From CAIYRG01 sp964494505 (GTDB lineage: Bacteria > Pseudomonadota > Alphaproteobacteria > Micropepsales > Micropepsaceae), in contig CAZBRO010000044.1 of the NCBI GenBank assembly GCA_964494505.1, positions 1 through 28,294 on the forward strand: a DNA stretch of 28,294 nt. Reading direction: 5' to 3'. Below, piece by piece: positions 8,311-15,400 of this stretch; positions within the stretch are counted from its first letter, which is position 1; each line of letters starts with the position of its first letter. Position numbers and translations under genes: made by a program. Under the pieces are notes generated by a model. It made no database searches. It saw nothing but the letters and a program-made list of their open reading frames with translations, and was not told the DNA's origin.

Positions 8311-8568
8311 ATGAGCGACCGGCGGAACCAGGAGAGGCGTGTCGCGGCACTATTGCTAAAACTCTGTGCGGCTTGTGATGAACTTGAGCACGAAACCGAT
8401 GTACTATTCAACTCAATCAACCTGAAGCTTTTTGCCAGTCGGACTCGCGCCCGGGCGGCCTTGGCGCTCCGGGAACTCGGGACTAGCGTGGCGAAGGACA
8501 TCGATTTGGCAGAAAATCCGGAAATGATCGTTCACGAGGTGGGCCGTCACGAAATCCGCTTGGGATGA
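8311..8568 (+). CDS. Small helical protein of unknown function
   Basis: This 85-aa protein starts at the ATG at 8311, with GGAG 7 nt upstream. A longer frame upstream overlaps the preceding small gene and is less likely. It appears all-helical, with heptad-like leucines and short patterns such as AALLLKLCAACDELEHETD and ALALRELGTSVAKDIDLAEN, and is charged without a signal peptide. I recognise no family. It lies 43 bp after the 53-aa frame in the same orientation, so the pair may be one transcript. It is a candidate element regulator or directionality factor, by position only. Confidence 0.55.
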   Translation: MSDRRNQERRVAALLLKLCAACDELEHETDVLFNSINLKLFASRTRARAALALRELGTSVAKDIDLAENPEMIVHEVGRHEIRLG

Positions 8569-8608
8569 GATAGGGAGGTGTTAGGTATCCCGCAAACAGG
8601 CCGAAGTT

Positions 8609-8640
8609 CGCCCCGCCGCGCGCGCGGCGGCGGTGGGGCG
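8609..8640 (+). terminator. Strong GC-rich hairpin after the 85-aa gene
   Basis: CGCCCC (8609-8614) pairs with GGGGCG (8635-8640), and the interior GCCGC/GCGGC tract extends the stem. It lies 40 bp past the stop codon. There is no U-run, so termination could be weak or the structure may have another role. The following stretch to 9082 (about 440 bp) shows only incoherent short frames. I see nothing supportable in it. Confidence 0.4.
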
Positions 8641-9082
8641 AGCTTGTTCGCGAGAAGGACGTTGCTTCCCAGTGCCACCGGGCGACTTCCGCGCTGGCGA
8701 ACAGAAAGCATTCTGTTTAGCTGCTTGTTTGCGTGATCAGGGACTGGATAGAGTACTCACCGGCGTCATACAGCGTGGTTAAATTCGTTGACTTTTTAGT
8801 AGTTGCGTGATGGGGACGGATTTTGCCGAAATCATAGGCTACGATCCGCCTAGATTGTTGTGCCCCAGTTTCCAGGCTCGGTTGTGTGCAGACGCATTCT
8901 CCTTGGGCTCGGTCGCGTAGTGGAAACCAGCGCGCCGATCTATGCGACCGCAACATGCCGCGCCCATGCAAAGATAACCTTCAAACGCATCGACGGTATT
9001 CTCCTGCCAATCGGCACCGAGAAAGCGGTCACGCACATTCTTCGTCGCGTTGTTCACACGTACCGACAGCTTTCATGAAATT

Positions 9083-9295
9083 TCAGGCGGCGATGCGCTG
9101 CCTGAAATGTTCAAGTACCCGGGCAACACCAGCCGATGAGATTGAGACGCGCAGACCCTCGCTTGCCTCGAGGGCAGCGGGCAGGGCCCGCGCCATCATC
9201 GCAGCGGCATAGCGCGCGGCCGCGTGCCACCCTTCGCGGGAGATCGCCAAGCCGCCCCGCGCGCAGCTGAAGATGTCGAGATTCGCGGTCTGGGC
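9083..9295 (-). pseudogene. Remnant C-terminal fragment of an unidentified protein
   Basis: Read on the minus strand, 9295-9083 gives a coherent alanine-rich helical tail. It includes FSCARGGLAISREGWHAAAR, then MMARALPAALEASEGLRVSI, and ends VLEHFRQRIAA before a TGA. It has no start codon at its beginning (a stop lies just upstream) and no promoter, so it looks like the broken end of a former gene. A 9-bp inverted repeat (ATTTCAGGC at 9080-9088, GCCTGAAAT at 9100-9108) spans its stop. I cannot name the parent family. The 9296-9557 stretch shows no credible gene. Confidence 0.35.
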
Positions 9296-9557
9296 TCACC
9301 GGACCCAAGGTACGGAGTGTTAGATCCCATCCAGACCGTATGCAGAGCTTGCGGCTCATATGGCAGGGGCGGTCTGCCTATTCATCGTCAAGCGATATCC
9401 GCGGAAGAATCCGCCGCCGCCCGTGGCGCCCGAAGGGTACCGACCGACTAGGAAGAGAGGCCCCATTTCGATTTGGGAGGAGTTGAAGCCGAGATAGCAC
9501 GTAATTTCAATGAGTTATGTTACTTAGAGGCTGGGAGAGAAAAATTTAGAGCGGGGG

Positions 9558-9588
9558 TTGAAGTAAGCGAAATGTAAGATTATCTTAC
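9558..9588 (+). promoter_or_regulatory. Promoter with perfect palindromic operator for the XRE/ImmA operon
   Basis: A -35-like TTGAAG (9558-9563) and -10-like TATCTT (9581-9586) are spaced 17 bp. Overlapping the -10 is a perfect palindrome, GTAAGAT-T-ATCTTAC (9574-9588). A second GTAAG half lies at 9563-9567. The expected transcription start is about 20 bp before the first gene (9614). An operator on the -10 box upstream of a gene set that includes an XRE regulator suggests autorepression, with relief by the neighbouring ImmA-type protease. Confidence 0.55.
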
Positions 9589-9613
9589 CACCTCGGTTCC
9601 CGAGACGCGGCCC

Positions 9614-9922
9614 ATGATACTCAGCGACGTCACTAGCGCTCTGATTGAGGTTCTGGACAAGGTGCAGAAGACCAGCGGCTTGCCCAGCCCATCTCTCAGC
9701 GGCTCATCGATCCCTTACAAGGTGCTCCCAAAGTTCGACAGCACGGTTTGGCCGGTGGCAACGAGTTGGCTTGGCAAGGAGCTTGGGTTCAAGATCGACA
9801 ACGACGTGCACATTTTCGGCGGCAAGAACAACAAGCCGTTGCTGACCATCAGTGAAACATCGGAACTCGTTTTCGCACATTACAACAAGAAGGTAGCGGC
9901 GATTTCAGTCGCCGCGGAGTAA
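9614..9922 (+). CDS. Hypothetical protein, first gene of the XRE/ImmA/thymidylate-synthase-like operon
   Basis: This 102-aa soluble protein begins MILSDVTSALIEVLDKVQKT. The second half, with TSWLGKELGFKIDNDVHIFGG and KPLLTISETSELVFAHYN, looks like a small alpha/beta or beta-rich domain. There is no signal peptide, membrane segment or recognised motif. It is the promoter-proximal gene of a six-gene run, with the XRE gene starting 4 bp after its stop. The ATG has no obvious Shine-Dalgarno, although the leader is only about 20 nt. The function is unknown. It could be an antitoxin-like or regulatory partner of the XRE protein. Confidence 0.65.
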   Translation: MILSDVTSALIEVLDKVQKTSGLPSPSLSGSSIPYKVLPKFDSTVWPVATSWLGKELGFKIDNDVHIFGGKNNKPLLTISETSELVFAHYNKKVAAISVAAE

Positions 9923-9926
9923 CAGC

Positions 9927-10289
9927 ATGTCTGAGAGTGAAAGAAGAAGACTCATGGCATCGAGGATCAAAGATGCTCGGCTGGCCGCCGGCCTAAGCCA
10001 GGGACAGGTGGCCAAACTTATGGCGCTGCACCGGCCCTCGGTGACCGAAATGGAAGCCGGCAATCGCAAGGTCAGCGCCGACGAAATTCGAAAGCTTGCC
10101 AACATCTTCGATGTCAGCCCTTCCTACCTTCTCGGAGAATCGCCTGACATGCTCGCCATCGATGATCCCAAAATTCAGCTCGCCGCGCGCGAATTGCAGA
10201 AGCTGGAGCCAGAAGCGTTGGACAAACTGCTCCATGCCTTGGCCATGTTCCGAAATGATGACAAGCCCAAAGGCGAGAACGATAACTAA
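9927..10289 (+). CDS. XRE-family transcriptional regulator
   Basis: This 120-aa DNA-binding protein has an N-terminal Cro/C1-type helix-turn-helix at about residues 12-68 (IKDARLAAGLSQGQVAKLMA, HRPSVTEMEAGNRKVS, LANIFDVSPSYLLGE). It carries a short helical C-terminal tail likely to dimerise. GGAG sits 7 nt before the ATG. It directly precedes an ImmA/IrrE-type protease gene, the classic pairing in which the protease cleaves the repressor after a signal. Its probable site is the 15-bp palindrome on the operon promoter. That protein-site link is inferred. Confidence 0.88.
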   Translation: MSESERRRLMASRIKDARLAAGLSQGQVAKLMALHRPSVTEMEAGNRKVSADEIRKLANIFDVSPSYLLGESPDMLAIDDPKIQLAARELQKLEPEALDKLLHALAMFRNDDKPKGENDN

Positions 10290-10290
10290 A

Positions 10291-11145
10291 ATGGTCGCTG
10301 GAAGACGGTCGATCATCCTGAATGCAGCCCAGGCTGCGTCCGATGCCCGAGAACAGGCGAGCTTGGACTTGGTTGACCCAATCGACGTCTATGCTCTCGC
10401 CAGCGCGTTGAATACGAGGGTCCGCTTTGTCGACATCGACATGGAGGGCTTCTATTTCAAAGGGTCCCCCGCACGCGTACTTCTGTCCGCACACCGCCCA
10501 CTGCCACGCCGAGCGTTTACATGCGCCCATGAACTCGGCCATCACTGGTTCGGCCACGGTACAACCATGGACGAGTTGCAGACCGATGACCGCAGCGACT
10601 CCGAAAATCCGAATGAAATTCTTGCAAACGGTTTTGCGAGCTTCCTCCTGATGCCGACTATCGGTATCCGGCGGGCCTTCAACGCCCGCGGCTGGGACAT
10701 ATCGAAGGCCGGTCCGCTGCAGATGCTGACCGTGGCAAGTGAGTTTGGTGTTGGCTACGAAACCCTTCTGACCCATCTCTCGATGATGTTGAAGGACTTG
10801 CCGCCAAACCGCAGAGCCGAACTAGAAAAGACGAAGCCGAAAAAGATCCGGAAGAACTTGCTCGGCGAAAATGACCTGACCGGCCTTACCATCCTCGACA
10901 GCCATCAACAGGCCAAGACGATCGAACTGGAAATAGGGCGGGGCGTGGTTCTCCCGAAAGGTACGTTGCTGGACGGCAACTCGCTGACTGCCGCGGGGAC
11001 GTTTCCAACCTTTGACCTTTACCGCGCGACAAAGCGCGGCCTAACAACTGCCAAAAATGCGGCGTGGACGGTCGAATTACGGATCGCGCCCACCAAGTTC
11101 ATAGGACCCGCACAATATCGATACTTGGAGGATCCCGATGAGTAA
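10291..11145 (+). CDS. ImmA/IrrE-family zinc metalloprotease
   Basis: This 284-aa protein has the zinc-protease motif HELGH (H80, E81, H84) inside AFTCAHELGHHWFGH. The downstream helix ENPNEILANGFASFLLMP supplies the third-ligand region typical of the family. Family members (ImmA of ICEBs1, IrrE of Deinococcus) inactivate XRE-type repressors, so the gene just upstream is its likely target. The C-terminal third (about 180-284) is an additional beta-rich region I cannot assign. The ATG at 10291 follows the XRE stop by one base. A longer frame reaching back into the XRE gene is rejected because it would overlap that gene in another frame. The thymidylate-synthase-like gene overlaps its 3' end by 8 bp. 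Confidence 0.85.
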   Translation: MVAGRRSIILNAAQAASDAREQASLDLVDPIDVYALASALNTRVRFVDIDMEGFYFKGSPARVLLSAHRPLPRRAFTCAHELGHHWFGHGTTMDELQTDDRSDSENPNEILANGFASFLLMPTIGIRRAFNARGWDISKAGPLQMLTVASEFGVGYETLLTHLSMMLKDLPPNRRAELEKTKPKKIRKNLLGENDLTGLTILDSHQQAKTIELEIGRGVVLPKGTLLDGNSLTAAGTFPTFDLYRATKRGLTTAKNAAWTVELRIAPTKFIGPAQYRYLEDPDE

Positions 11146-11938
11146 GCACCCGATACCAGAGCTGCTCAAAGCCACCAACCTATCCCTCGGTTGGTGGGCT
11201 GTGATGGATAGGTTGCTGCAGCCGGGAGTAACCACGATCTCGCCTCTCACTCTTACCATCACTGGGTTTGATAAAGATGGCGTGGCAGCGGAAGTGCCAG
11301 CCATCAGACAGGCGGTCGATGATTTCCTGAAAGCTGAAGAAAAGCGCGACGTGGAGAATGTCGCTTGGACGATCTTTCCCGAAAGATATTGGAAGATGTC
11401 GGGCGGAGATCGTAAAGTCTTTTTCGACATGTTCCGAGACGCGTTTCCCCGCCTCCAGGAGTTCAATCCTAAGAACAACGCGAGAGGATCCTACTTCCAA
11501 CGTCTGGTCGATTTCGAAGGCGACGGCGAGGGGCGCGTCGATCAGTTGGAATGGGTTTTGTCGGAATACGAGCGCGACCCCAAACGGCGCTGGTCGAAAT
11601 GGCAAGCGTCGACATTTGATCCCCGGCGCGATCATTTGAATTGGCCTCAGCTGGAATTCCCGTGTCTGCAACAGGTCAGCTTTACTTTCGATGGCGATGA
11701 AGGCCTGATCTTGAATGCGTTCTATGCCACGCAGCAGATAGCCCGGAAGGGATATGGAAACTACCTGGGCTTGGCGAGATTGGGCGCCTTCATGGCAACC
11801 CAAATGGAGCGCTCGCTCGTTCGCCTTAACGTGTTCGTTGGTGTTGCAAAGATGGATATTGGCAAGACCGATCCCAACCTCCTGGCGCTCGTCGCTGCCG
11901 TGGAGACAACATTGGAAAAGGACAGTGTTTCCGCGTGA
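11138..11938 (+). CDS. Thymidylate-synthase-like protein (possible dUMP/dCMP C5-methylase or hydroxymethylase)
   Basis: This 266-aa protein has a divergent thymidylate-synthase fold. Matching elements in order are GSYFQRL (like YGxQWR), VDQLEWVL (conserved DQL), DPKRRWSKWQASTFDP (the SRR...aWnP region), the catalytic cysteine C176 in FPCLQQVSF (PPCH in ThyA), and YATQQIARKGYGNYLGL (QRSxDxxLGLPFN). The His after the Cys and the substrate-sorting Asn are replaced, so it is not ordinary ThyA. Relatives form 5-hydroxymethyl-dUMP or -dCMP for hypermodified phage DNA. GGAGG lies 6 nt before the ATG, and the next gene starts at a GTGA overlap. It is probably a dedicated base-modification or defence-associated enzyme, and the substrate is inferred. 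Confidence 0.75.
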   Translation: MSKHPIPELLKATNLSLGWWAVMDRLLQPGVTTISPLTLTITGFDKDGVAAEVPAIRQAVDDFLKAEEKRDVENVAWTIFPERYWKMSGGDRKVFFDMFRDAFPRLQEFNPKNNARGSYFQRLVDFEGDGEGRVDQLEWVLSEYERDPKRRWSKWQASTFDPRRDHLNWPQLEFPCLQQVSFTFDGDEGLILNAFYATQQIARKGYGNYLGLARLGAFMATQMERSLVRLNVFVGVAKMDIGKTDPNLLALVAAVETTLEKDSVSA

Positions 11939-13005
11939 AAGGGGTCAAAAGCGAACCGTATTCCCCGGCGTCGTTTAGCGGCTCAAACCGCTTTGCGGCT
12001 CTTAAGGCGACGCCCGTTTACGACACCTATTGGCGGTTTGCGGTCGAGCGGCAGGAAATTTATATGCGCCGCGTGAGAGGAGAACTGGGACCGTGGACAA
12101 AGGATCCCATTCTTCTGAAGCATAAGTTCACCAACGCGTATCGCGCGTCAGACAGGGTCAGCCAATACTTCATACGCAACGTGCTTTACGCTGACAAATA
12201 CTCGTCTGAACCACAAGAGGTCTTCTTCCGCACCTTGTTGTTCAAGCTCTTCAACAAGATCGGGACTTGGGATCATCTCGAGAATGCCGTCGGAGATATC
12301 TCCTGGGCTACGTTTGATCGGCGCCGCTATGACAAGGTTCTAACCACGGCCATGGCCGCCGGTCAGAGGTTGTACTCCGCAGCCTATATAGTGCCTCCCG
12401 TTCGGCTCGGACTGGACGAGGGCGTTAAACACAGAGGTCACCTGCACCTGCTGGAATATGCAATGACGCAGGACGTTCCAAACAGAGTGCAGGAGGCCCG
12501 CTCACTCAAAGACGTATATGGCATACTCAAAGAGCTACCCTCTCTTGGCCGCTTTCTCGCCTTTCAATTCGCTATCGATTTGAACTATTCCGAAATTCTC
12601 ACCCACTCCGAAGAGGATTTCGTAGTCGCAGGACCCGGCGCGCTGGACGGAATATCGAAGTGTTTCGAAAACGGAGGAGATTACAAGTCTGAGGACATTA
12701 TTGAGTTTGTCCAAAACAGGCAGGTGATCGAGTTCGAGCGGCTGGACATTTCGTTCAAAACGCTTTGGGGGAGACCCCTTCAACTCGTGGACTGTCAGAA
12801 TCTCTTTTGCGAAATCAGTAAGTACGCACGGGTCGCTCACCCGGAGTATTCGGGCGTCGCCGGCCGAACACGAATCAAGCAAATGTTTAATCCGTCAAAT
12901 TCCCCGACCACGGCTTGGTATCCGCCGAAGTGGGGTATCAACGACCGCATTCCTGAATTTAGGCCTCAATCCAATGACCTGTTTGCTGTAGAAAGCTCAC
13001 GATGA
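11935..13005 (+). CDS. 5-hmdU DNA kinase helical-domain / glutamyl-putrescinyl-thymine pyrophosphorylase family protein
   Basis: This 356-aa protein belongs, by recall of its conserved pattern, to the HMUDK-helical / aGPT-pyrophosphorylase group, DNA-glycosylase-fold proteins tied to hypermodified thymine. Diagnostic stretches are HKFTNAYRASDRVSQYFIRN (about 63-82), FFRTLLFKLFNKIGTWDHLE (97-116), the helix-hairpin-helix-like DFVVAGPGALDGISKCF (228-244), and TLWGRPLQLVDCQNLFCEISKYAR (276-299), with a C-terminal WYPPKWG. No Walker A motif is seen, so it has the helical domain without the P-loop kinase domain. The GTG start overlaps the previous stop (GTGA), and its own stop overlaps the next start (ATGA). 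Coupling to a thymidylate-synthase-like enzyme supports action on a 5-substituted uracil in DNA. The exact reaction is unknown. Confidence 0.7.
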   Translation: MKGVKSEPYSPASFSGSNRFAALKATPVYDTYWRFAVERQEIYMRRVRGELGPWTKDPILLKHKFTNAYRASDRVSQYFIRNVLYADKYSSEPQEVFFRTLLFKLFNKIGTWDHLENAVGDISWATFDRRRYDKVLTTAMAAGQRLYSAAYIVPPVRLGLDEGVKHRGHLHLLEYAMTQDVPNRVQEARSLKDVYGILKELPSLGRFLAFQFAIDLNYSEILTHSEEDFVVAGPGALDGISKCFENGGDYKSEDIIEFVQNRQVIEFERLDISFKTLWGRPLQLVDCQNLFCEISKYARVAHPEYSGVAGRTRIKQMFNPSNSPTTAWYPPKWGINDRIPEFRPQSNDLFAVESSR

Positions 13006-13913
13006 ACCTGGCTGATTATCAGGCGCTTGCGCTCGAAACCGACAAGACGAAGGCGGCTAGCGAGAATGACGCAAAGCTAATTCCGCTTCTTGGCCTTGCC
13101 GGCGAAGCAGGGCAATTGCTCTCAGAATATAAGAAGCGGCTTCGGGACGGGGAGAAGCACGAGAAGTTTGTGGACCGGGTTACGGAGGAGCTTGGCGATA
13201 TTCTGTGGTACGTCTCGAACGTAGCCAGCAAATACAATTTGTCGCTGGAGGCGATCGCCGAAGCAAATCTCACCAAAACACGGGCGCGCTATCTGGCATC
13301 AAAATCGCCAAGAAAGTTGGATGACAACTTCGACGAAATCGAGAGATTTCCACGACAGTTCAGCTTGAGGTTTGAAGAGAAGATTATTGGAGCACGAGCA
13401 GAGGTCACAGGGTATATCGACGGGCAAGTTGTCGGGGCAACGTTGACTGATAACTCTTATGCCGATGATGGATACCGTTTTCATGATGTATTTCACGTTG
13501 CATATGCCACCGTGCTGGGATGGTCGCCTGTGTTGCGAAAGCTCATGAAGCGGAAGCGGCGTAGCAATCCTTTGGTTGATGAAGTCGAGGACGGCGGGCG
13601 TGCTGCCGTGATTGAAGAAGGGATCGCGGCACTCGTATTCGATTATGCACGTCGGCATAGCTTCCTCGATGGTGTTTACGACATTGACGAAGACCTCATC
13701 CGGACAATCCGCGAAATGAGTAGCCATCTCGAAGTGTCGAGCCAGCCAGGTTCGCTGTGGCGCAAGGCGATCTTTGAAGGATTTTCAGCTTGGCGAAGCG
13801 TTGTGGCCGCAGGCGGCGGTACTGTAACGGCCGATCTCGACAGCCAAGTGGTGACCTACACGGGACCGATGGAAAGACCAATCGTGACGGCTGCCGCAGA
13901 CGTATCGGTGTGA
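13002..13913 (+). CDS. MazG-like nucleotide pyrophosphohydrolase with an extra C-terminal domain
   Basis: Residues 1-95 form a MazG-type all-alpha NTP pyrophosphatase: GLAGEAGQLLSEYKK (E35, with Q38 and E42 on the next helix turns) and RVTEELGDILWYVSNVA (E62/E63, D66) give the metal site. MazG enzymes hydrolyse (d)NTPs to monophosphates. Residues 110-303 are a second conserved-looking domain with GYRFHDVFHVAYATVLGWSP and EEGIAALVFDYARRH, rich in His and acidic residues, which I cannot name. It is the last gene of the operon, joined by an ATGA overlap. Its 3' end overlaps the convergent AcpS-like gene by 58 bp. It may feed or police the nucleotide pool for the two genes before it. Confidence 0.8.
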   Translation: MNLADYQALALETDKTKAASENDAKLIPLLGLAGEAGQLLSEYKKRLRDGEKHEKFVDRVTEELGDILWYVSNVASKYNLSLEAIAEANLTKTRARYLASKSPRKLDDNFDEIERFPRQFSLRFEEKIIGARAEVTGYIDGQVVGATLTDNSYADDGYRFHDVFHVAYATVLGWSPVLRKLMKRKRRSNPLVDEVEDGGRAAVIEEGIAALVFDYARRHSFLDGVYDIDEDLIRTIREMSSHLEVSSQPGSLWRKAIFEGFSAWRSVVAAGGGTVTADLDSQVVTYTGPMERPIVTAAADVSV

Positions 13914-14245
13914 GTCAGGCTGACATGCCAGGACGTTATTTTTAGTTTTGTGGCTTTTGTAGCCGCCCCACCGGATAAGGTTACGGTGGGTGCGCCGTTC
14001 GAGTGTGAGCCTATTTCAATATCGGTTAGCGCGATGCCGTCTTCGAGGCCGCCAAGAACCTTGAGGACAGCTTCCTTGGCGGCAAATCTGGCCGCCTTTT
14101 TTGCAGAAGCATCCAGTCCAGTTCCAACCTTGGCTAGCTCAAGCGTCGTGAAGCACCTAGAAAGCACATCGATGTCATCGGGCGCGTAAAGCTGGGCAAA
14201 GCGCTCGAGTTCGATCAAGTCCAAACCAATGCCGACTATCGACAT
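13856..14245 (-). CDS. AcpS-like holo-ACP synthase (4'-phosphopantetheinyl transferase)
   Basis: This 129-aa protein has the AcpS pattern: GIGLDLIELERF with Mg ligand D9, RCFTTLELAKV, ARFAAKEAVLKVLG with E58 and K62, then DIEIGSHSNGAPTVTLSG and SWHVSLTHTDTSAAAVTI. It would move phosphopantetheine from CoA to a carrier-protein serine. It is unlikely to be the housekeeping acpS, which normally sits with lepB/rnc, because here it ends a leftward operon with a patatin and a dCTP-deaminase-like gene. No carrier protein is recognisable nearby. Its ATG directly abuts the stop of the preceding gene, and its 3' end overlaps the MazG-like gene by 58 bp. An accessory role is inferred. Confidence 0.85.
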   Translation of the reverse strand: MSIVGIGLDLIELERFAQLYAPDDIDVLSRCFTTLELAKVGTGLDASAKKAARFAAKEAVLKVLGGLEDGIALTDIEIGSHSNGAPTVTLSGGAATKATKLKITSWHVSLTHTDTSAAAVTIGLSIGPV

Positions 14246-15166
14246 CTAGGGCGCAGTTTTTGGCGGTGCCGGGAGCGCGCTGGCGGGCGCTGGGGGCGCT
14301 CCTCGCGCCGGCGGTTTAGTCGGGTTTGGTGCTGCCGTTGATGTGCCGCTTGGCGAGGGCGGCGCGCCTCCCGGGGATCGCTGAAGCGGGGAACTGACCG
14401 GCACCGATATTTGCGGTACAGGTGAAATTGGCGCCGTGATTATCGTTACGGGCGGCAACTTTACGTCGGGGTGTATCCAGTCAGTCAACAGCTTGACCCC
14501 AAACGCCAAGGCGACAGTAATGACCACGCCGGCTGCTACTCTGTAGGTGCCGGTGTCAGCTTCCAACTTGGTAATGCGCGTATCCAGCGCCACTTTTGTG
14601 TCGGTTAGTCGCTTAGCCAGCCCGTTCAGGGAATGAAGCTCTGCCGAAATGGGGGACAACGCCGCGATATTTATGCGCGAGTTCTCCGGCGGTACGAGAT
14701 TCTTGGTCGTCTTGGTGTAATCGGATTCTTTGTCCAGATCCGCGAACCATATGAGGAAGACAGCGTCGCCGGATCTGAGGTGGATCGACGCCGGACCAGC
14801 GTTGTAGACCGAGAATGTCAGCCGGCCTTCGTAACCTGGGTCCACGTGAAAACCCGAGACATTGATGAGGCCCTTCCACTTCACGGTCGTTCGGATCGAA
14901 ATGAAGGCCAGCACCTTTTTCGGGATTTTGACAGCTTCGTGCGTGATGACATGCGCAAACTGGCCCGGGGGTATTGCGAACGAATCTCCGGACTTCAGGG
15001 TTCTGAGCGAATGGGTGTTGGCGTCACTGGTGTCGTCCGTCGGCGTGACATAGTATTCGGACCCCACCCGCATAGTGTAGGCGGCACAGTCGATCAGCCG
15101 CTCGTCTCCATCGACGATGACCGACGAAAGCTTTTCTTTGATGGTTTTGCCGCTCCAGAATGGCAA
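14246..15166 (-). CDS. Membrane-anchored dCTP-deaminase/dUTPase-fold protein
   Basis: This 306-aa protein has an N-terminal DCD/dUTPase-like domain (about 1-160) with ISIRTTVKWKGLINVSGFHV and DPGYEGRLTFSVYNAG. D109 and Y112 match the dUTPase motif with catalytic Asp and Tyr. The glutamate that dCTP deaminase uses in the following strand appears to be replaced by Ser119. A coiled coil (about 175-205), one membrane helix (about 208-226) and an 80-residue Pro/Ala-rich tail follow. It may therefore bind a pyrimidine nucleotide at the membrane rather than deaminate it. The start is TTG, with AAGGA 7 nt upstream, and the residues MPFWSGK fit the family's N-terminus. It shares a frame with the upstream 66-aa gene, separated by one TAG. 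Confidence 0.75.
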   Translation of the reverse strand: MPFWSGKTIKEKLSSVIVDGDERLIDCAAYTMRVGSEYYVTPTDDTSDANTHSLRTLKSGDSFAIPPGQFAHVITHEAVKIPKKVLAFISIRTTVKWKGLINVSGFHVDPGYEGRLTFSVYNAGPASIHLRSGDAVFLIWFADLDKESDYTKTTKNLVPPENSRINIAALSPISAELHSLNGLAKRLTDTKVALDTRITKLEADTGTYRVAAGVVITVALAFGVKLLTDWIHPDVKLPPVTIITAPISPVPQISVPVSSPLQRSPGGAPPSPSGTSTAAPNPTKPPARGAPPAPASALPAPPKTAP

Positions 15167-15199
15167 GGAATGTTCCTTCAGCCGAAAGCGGTGCTCGGC

Positions 15200-15400
15200 C
15201 TAACGCCTCGCGCTGCGGCGCAAGTCGGGATCCTGAATGCCTTCGATCTTGCGCAGGCTATCGGATGCGAGCTCGCGTGCTTCGTTGACGACTGTATCGA
15301 TCGCCTCTTTGTGACGATTCGCAGCCCTCTTTATCTCAGTAAATTTGCCCGTTTTACCGCCAATTCTGGTGGTAAAGGTCCTGCTCTTAAACGCCATCAT
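15200..15400 (-). CDS. Small basic helical protein between patatin and dUTPase-like genes
   Basis: This 66-aa protein begins MMAFKSRTFTTRIGGKTGKF and then forms one predicted amphipathic helix (TEIKRAANRHKEAIDTVVNE...ASDSLRKIEG) ending in a basic tail. GGAGG is 3 nt before the first ATG and 6 nt before the second (15397), so the second is likely the true start. It overlaps the patatin stop by up to 14 bp, implying coupled translation. I recognise no family. A small partner, antitoxin or inhibitor of the patatin is possible. Confidence 0.6.
   Translation of the reverse strand: MMAFKSRTFTTRIGGKTGKFTEIKRAANRHKEAIDTVVNEARELASDSLRKIEGIQDPDLRRSARR

Noticed and set aside
9111..9451. Two overlapping open frames (82 and 75 codons) on opposite strands
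   Set aside because: Composition is incoherent. A third frame (9083-9295 minus) reads more like real protein and is reported as a fragment instead.
11935..13005. Complete 5-hmdU DNA kinase
   Set aside because: No P-loop (Walker A) motif is visible in the 356 residues. Only the helical, glycosylase-like part of that family is present.
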